Source: an uncultured Clostridia bacterium
Lineage (GTDB): Bacteria > Bacillota > Clostridia > UBA1381
Assembly (NCBI GenBank): GCA_934454745.1
Contig: CAKSGP010000037.1
Coordinates: forward strand, 1 to 8,803
Direction of reading: 5' to 3'
DNA: 8,803 nt
The notes under the pieces were generated by a model that had not been told where the DNA came from, ran no database searches, and saw only the letters and a list, made by a program, of their open reading frames with translations. Both the position numbers and the translations under genes were made by a program. Positions 6,887 through 8,803 of this stretch are shown piece after piece (within the stretch, counting starts at the first letter, position 1; each line of letters opens with the position of its first letter).

Positions 6887-6939
6887 TTCCAACAACTCCA
6901 TTTAATTCACTTAAAATATCAATATCAGCTTTAATATAA

Positions 6940-6968
6940 ATTATACCATATTTTTACAGGTTTGTAAA
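6940..6968 (-). promoter_or_regulatory. Extended -10 promoter of galT
   Basis: On the minus strand, -35 TTTACA (6963-6968), a 17-nt spacer and a perfect -10 TATAAT (6940-6945) are preceded by TGG. Transcription should start near 6933, leaving a 32- to 47-nt leader depending on the galT start. I see no operator or riboswitch in that leader. Confidence 0.87.
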
Positions 6969-6977
6969 CAGTAAGGC

Positions 6978-7015
6978 AAAAAAGCCGTTTTTGCTTTATA
7001 CAAAAACGGTTTTTT
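6978..7015 (-). terminator. Rho-independent terminator after jag, symmetric on both strands
   Basis: A 9-bp stem CCGTTTTTG/CAAAAACGG (6985-6993 with 7001-7009) encloses a 7-nt loop. On the minus strand one base, then six T residues follow (6978-6983). On the plus strand six T residues also follow (7010-7015), so it could work both ways, although no plus-strand gene is present. It starts 7 nt after the jag stop. Confidence 0.87.
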
Positions 7016-7021
7016 GCTTTA

Positions 7022-7963
7022 TCAATCTTTTGAATGAGCTGCAAGATATTCTTCAAAATTCTTGTACTCGGCTTTATGCTGCTGAGGCTTGAAGTCTGCT
7101 TTATAAGTTACAGTACTTGATGCTTCCTCTGACTCGCCGTAAGGCTGGTTATTATATCCGCCCTTTGGTGATGTATTTTCAGACTCAGTTCTTCTCGGCT
7201 TGTTATATTCGTTGCGTTTATTGTTCGGCTTCGGATTTTTCGGTGCAATAACAACCTTCCTGTACGGCTCGTGTCCGATTGAGAATGTTGTTACGTCCTC
7301 ATTATCCTGAAGCTTGGAGTGAATAATACGTCTTTCATAAGGATTCATAGGCTCAAGTGCAAACTTTCTGCCTGTGCGTACTACCTTTGATGCAAGGCGG
7401 TTTGCAAGTGCACTAAGAACCTCCTCACGTTTCTGACGGTAGTTTTCAGTGTCGATAGAAACCTTTATATAATTCTCTGACCCCTGATTAACAACTAAAG
7501 ATGTGAGATACTGCAAGCTGTCAAGGGTATCGCCGCGCTTACCGATTACAACACCCATATTCTCGCCTTCAAGATTTATCTCAACAACATCGTCTTTAAG
7601 CTCAGCTGTAACTTCAGCATCAATACCCATTGCCGTAAGAATATCCTTAATGAAATTCTTCGCGTTCTCTGCAGGCGAATCTGAATTATAAACTCCGCCG
7701 CTTGTTTTTGTCTTTTTGGGTTTTGATACCTGCTTGTCATTAACAGACTTACCCGACTTTTCGGTTTTCTCTACCTTTGCTGTTACCTTAACAACGGCAT
7801 CCTTTGCACCGATACGCAAAAAGCCCTTTGCCGGCGCCTGAACGATTTCTATATCTGCGTTTCCTCTTGCTATACCAAGCTCTGATAAGGCAAGCTCTAC
7901 TGCCTCGTCAATGCTTTTTGCTCTTTTTTCCGTGCTGATAGCGTTTTTCGGGAACTTTGACAT
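7022..7963 (-). CDS. jag: Jag/KhpB RNA-binding protein (SpoIIIJ-associated)
   Basis: This 313-residue cytoplasmic RNA-binding protein is classically encoded beside spoIIIJ/yidC. In streptococci its homologue KhpB pairs with KhpA and affects cell elongation and division. Domains in order are Jag_N at about 12-62 (with KGFLRIG), a charged linker at 63-98, a KH domain at about 98-172 with the loop GKRG (141-144), and an R3H domain at about 175-240 with R-x3-H at Arg211/His215. A further ~70-residue basic, Asn/Pro/Tyr-rich tail follows (241-313), looks disordered and is longer than in the simplest homologues. The start ATG has GGGGAGG (7970-7976) 6 nt upstream; a TTG at 7987 in the same frame lies before this site and is rejected. 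The first 56 nt overlap the yidC 3' end, so translational coupling is likely. Confidence 0.95.
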   Translation of the reverse strand: MSKFPKNAISTEKRAKSIDEAVELALSELGIARGNADIEIVQAPAKGFLRIGAKDAVVKVTAKVEKTEKSGKSVNDKQVSKPKKTKTSGGVYNSDSPAENAKNFIKDILTAMGIDAEVTAELKDDVVEINLEGENMGVVIGKRGDTLDSLQYLTSLVVNQGSENYIKVSIDTENYRQKREEVLSALANRLASKVVRTGRKFALEPMNPYERRIIHSKLQDNEDVTTFSIGHEPYRKVVIAPKNPKPNNKRNEYNKPRRTESENTSPKGGYNNQPYGESEEASSTVTYKADFKPQQHKAEYKNFEEYLAAHSKD

Positions 7964-8803
7964 CGAAGTCCTCCCCTTTCTTATCAAAATAATAGTTTAA
8001 TGCTAACTGCTGAATTATCTGGATCAAGCCGCTTATTATCCAGTAAAGACCTATACCTGCCGGCAAAACAAATGTGAACCAGCCTGTCATAAGAGGCATC
8101 ATCCACATCATCATTGAGTTCATAGACTGGGCTTGTGAATCCTTATTGTTGCTCTGTCCTGACTGCTTCATTGATATTTTGCTCTGCAAAACAGATGATA
8201 AAACGGCAAGCACAGGGATAATAAGCAATAAAATGATGCTCAGATTTGCCATAGGATTAGAAAATGCTCCGAGGGCATCCTGAGGTTTTCTTGAAAGGTC
8301 AAGACCCAGGAAGTTAAAGTTAATATACCACTCGTGAAGTTTTCCCCCTACTTGTCCTGCCCAGCTTGAAATGCTTATCTGGTCAACCTTCATAAGATTT
8401 GACACATACGCCGCTCCATCGCCGGATACAGTTTGTCCTGCTTTTTCGGCAAGGGTCACAATCTTACCTACAATATCGGAGGGAATGTCCTTGTAAGGAA
8501 CATTGAACATATAGGTAAGCGGCTTCTGGATTGCCTGATACAATGCAACAAGAATAGGCATCTGTAAAAGCATAGGCAAGCAACCGCCCATCATACTTAC
8601 ATTATTCTCCTTGTAGAGCTTCATCGTTTCCTGCTGGAGTTTTTGCTGGTCGTTAGCATATTTCTTTTGCAGCTCTACCAATATTGGCTGTATTTTCTGC
8701 TGCTTTTTCATAGCTTTCTGCGATTTTATGTTCAAGGGAAGCAACAAAAACTTCACAATAATCGTAAACAAAATAATCGCAACGCCATAGTTCTGTACTA
8801 AAT
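7908..8803 (-). CDS. yidC: Membrane protein insertase YidC/SpoIIIJ (5' end outside the window)
   Basis: The frame is open to the right edge, so 297 residues are visible and the N-terminus (expected lipoprotein signal) is missing. YidC/Oxa1 proteins insert proteins into the cytoplasmic membrane, alone or with SecYEG. Features in order are the first core membrane segment NYGVAIILFTIIVKFLLLPL, the cytoplasmic helical hairpin from IKSQKAM to YKENNVSMM, a segment GGCLPMLLQMPILVALYQAI, a long external loop, a third segment LSIILLLIIPVLAVL, and two last segments around WMMPLMTGWFTFVLPAGIGL and YWIISGLIQIIQQL. The tail ends with basic KKSKKH, typical of ribosome contact. Lys17 of the visible part occupies the place of the groove Arg73 of B. 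subtilis SpoIIIJ. Context with jag suggests the rpmH-rnpA-yidC-jag cluster; the upstream genes are not visible. Confidence 0.95.
   Translation of the reverse strand, partial: LVQNYGVAIILFTIIVKFLLLPLNIKSQKAMKKQQKIQPILVELQKKYANDQQKLQQETMKLYKENNVSMMGGCLPMLLQMPILVALYQAIQKPLTYMFNVPYKDIPSDIVGKIVTLAEKAGQTVSGDGAAYVSNLMKVDQISISSWAGQVGGKLHEWYINFNFLGLDLSRKPQDALGAFSNPMANLSIILLLIIPVLAVLSSVLQSKISMKQSGQSNNKDSQAQSMNSMMMWMMPLMTGWFTFVLPAGIGLYWIISGLIQIIQQLALNYYFDKKGEDFDVKVPEKRYQHGKKSKKH

Overview
The window looks like chromosomal DNA from a low-GC Gram-positive bacterium of the class Clostridia. The evidence is AT-rich intergenic DNA with consensus sigma-A promoters (several with extended -10 boxes), strong AGGAGG-type ribosome sites, a SpoIIIJ/YidC-Jag pair, a class II (Firmicutes-type) GalT and an ArgR-type operator. 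The genus cannot be fixed from this sequence. All seven protein genes lie on the minus strand, so transcription runs from high to low coordinates. No gap between genes exceeds 300 bases (the largest is about 233), and I see no RNA gene, CRISPR array, insertion sequence or phage gene.

In transcription order, from the right end: (1) The 3' part of yidC/spoIIIJ (membrane insertase, N-terminus outside the window) overlaps jag/khpB by 56 bases; a terminator closes the unit. (2) galT, a lone class II galactose-1-phosphate uridylyltransferase, has its own extended -10 promoter and terminator. (3) An argC-argB-proS cluster starts at one promoter whose leader carries two tandem ARG boxes, one a perfect match to the consensus. 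It encodes the second and third steps of arginine synthesis followed by prolyl-tRNA synthetase. (4) A small gene of unknown function encodes a 114-residue coiled-coil protein built on five tandem heptads. It has its own promoter just past proS and ends at a strong terminator that probably also serves proS readthrough. (5) The 5' part of a gene for a secreted lytic-transglycosylase-like protein with a copper-amine-oxidase-N-like domain has a consensus promoter and runs off the left end.

The genes are mostly housekeeping: membrane protein insertion and RNA binding, galactose use, arginine synthesis, tRNA charging and cell-wall turnover. I do not see a clear new system. The points most worth a second look are the apparent ArgR control over proS, the absence of argJ between argC and argB, the two Cys-x-x-Cys knuckles flanking the ProRS editing domain, the heptad-repeat protein, the wall-enzyme architecture at the left end, and the long yidC/jag overlap.
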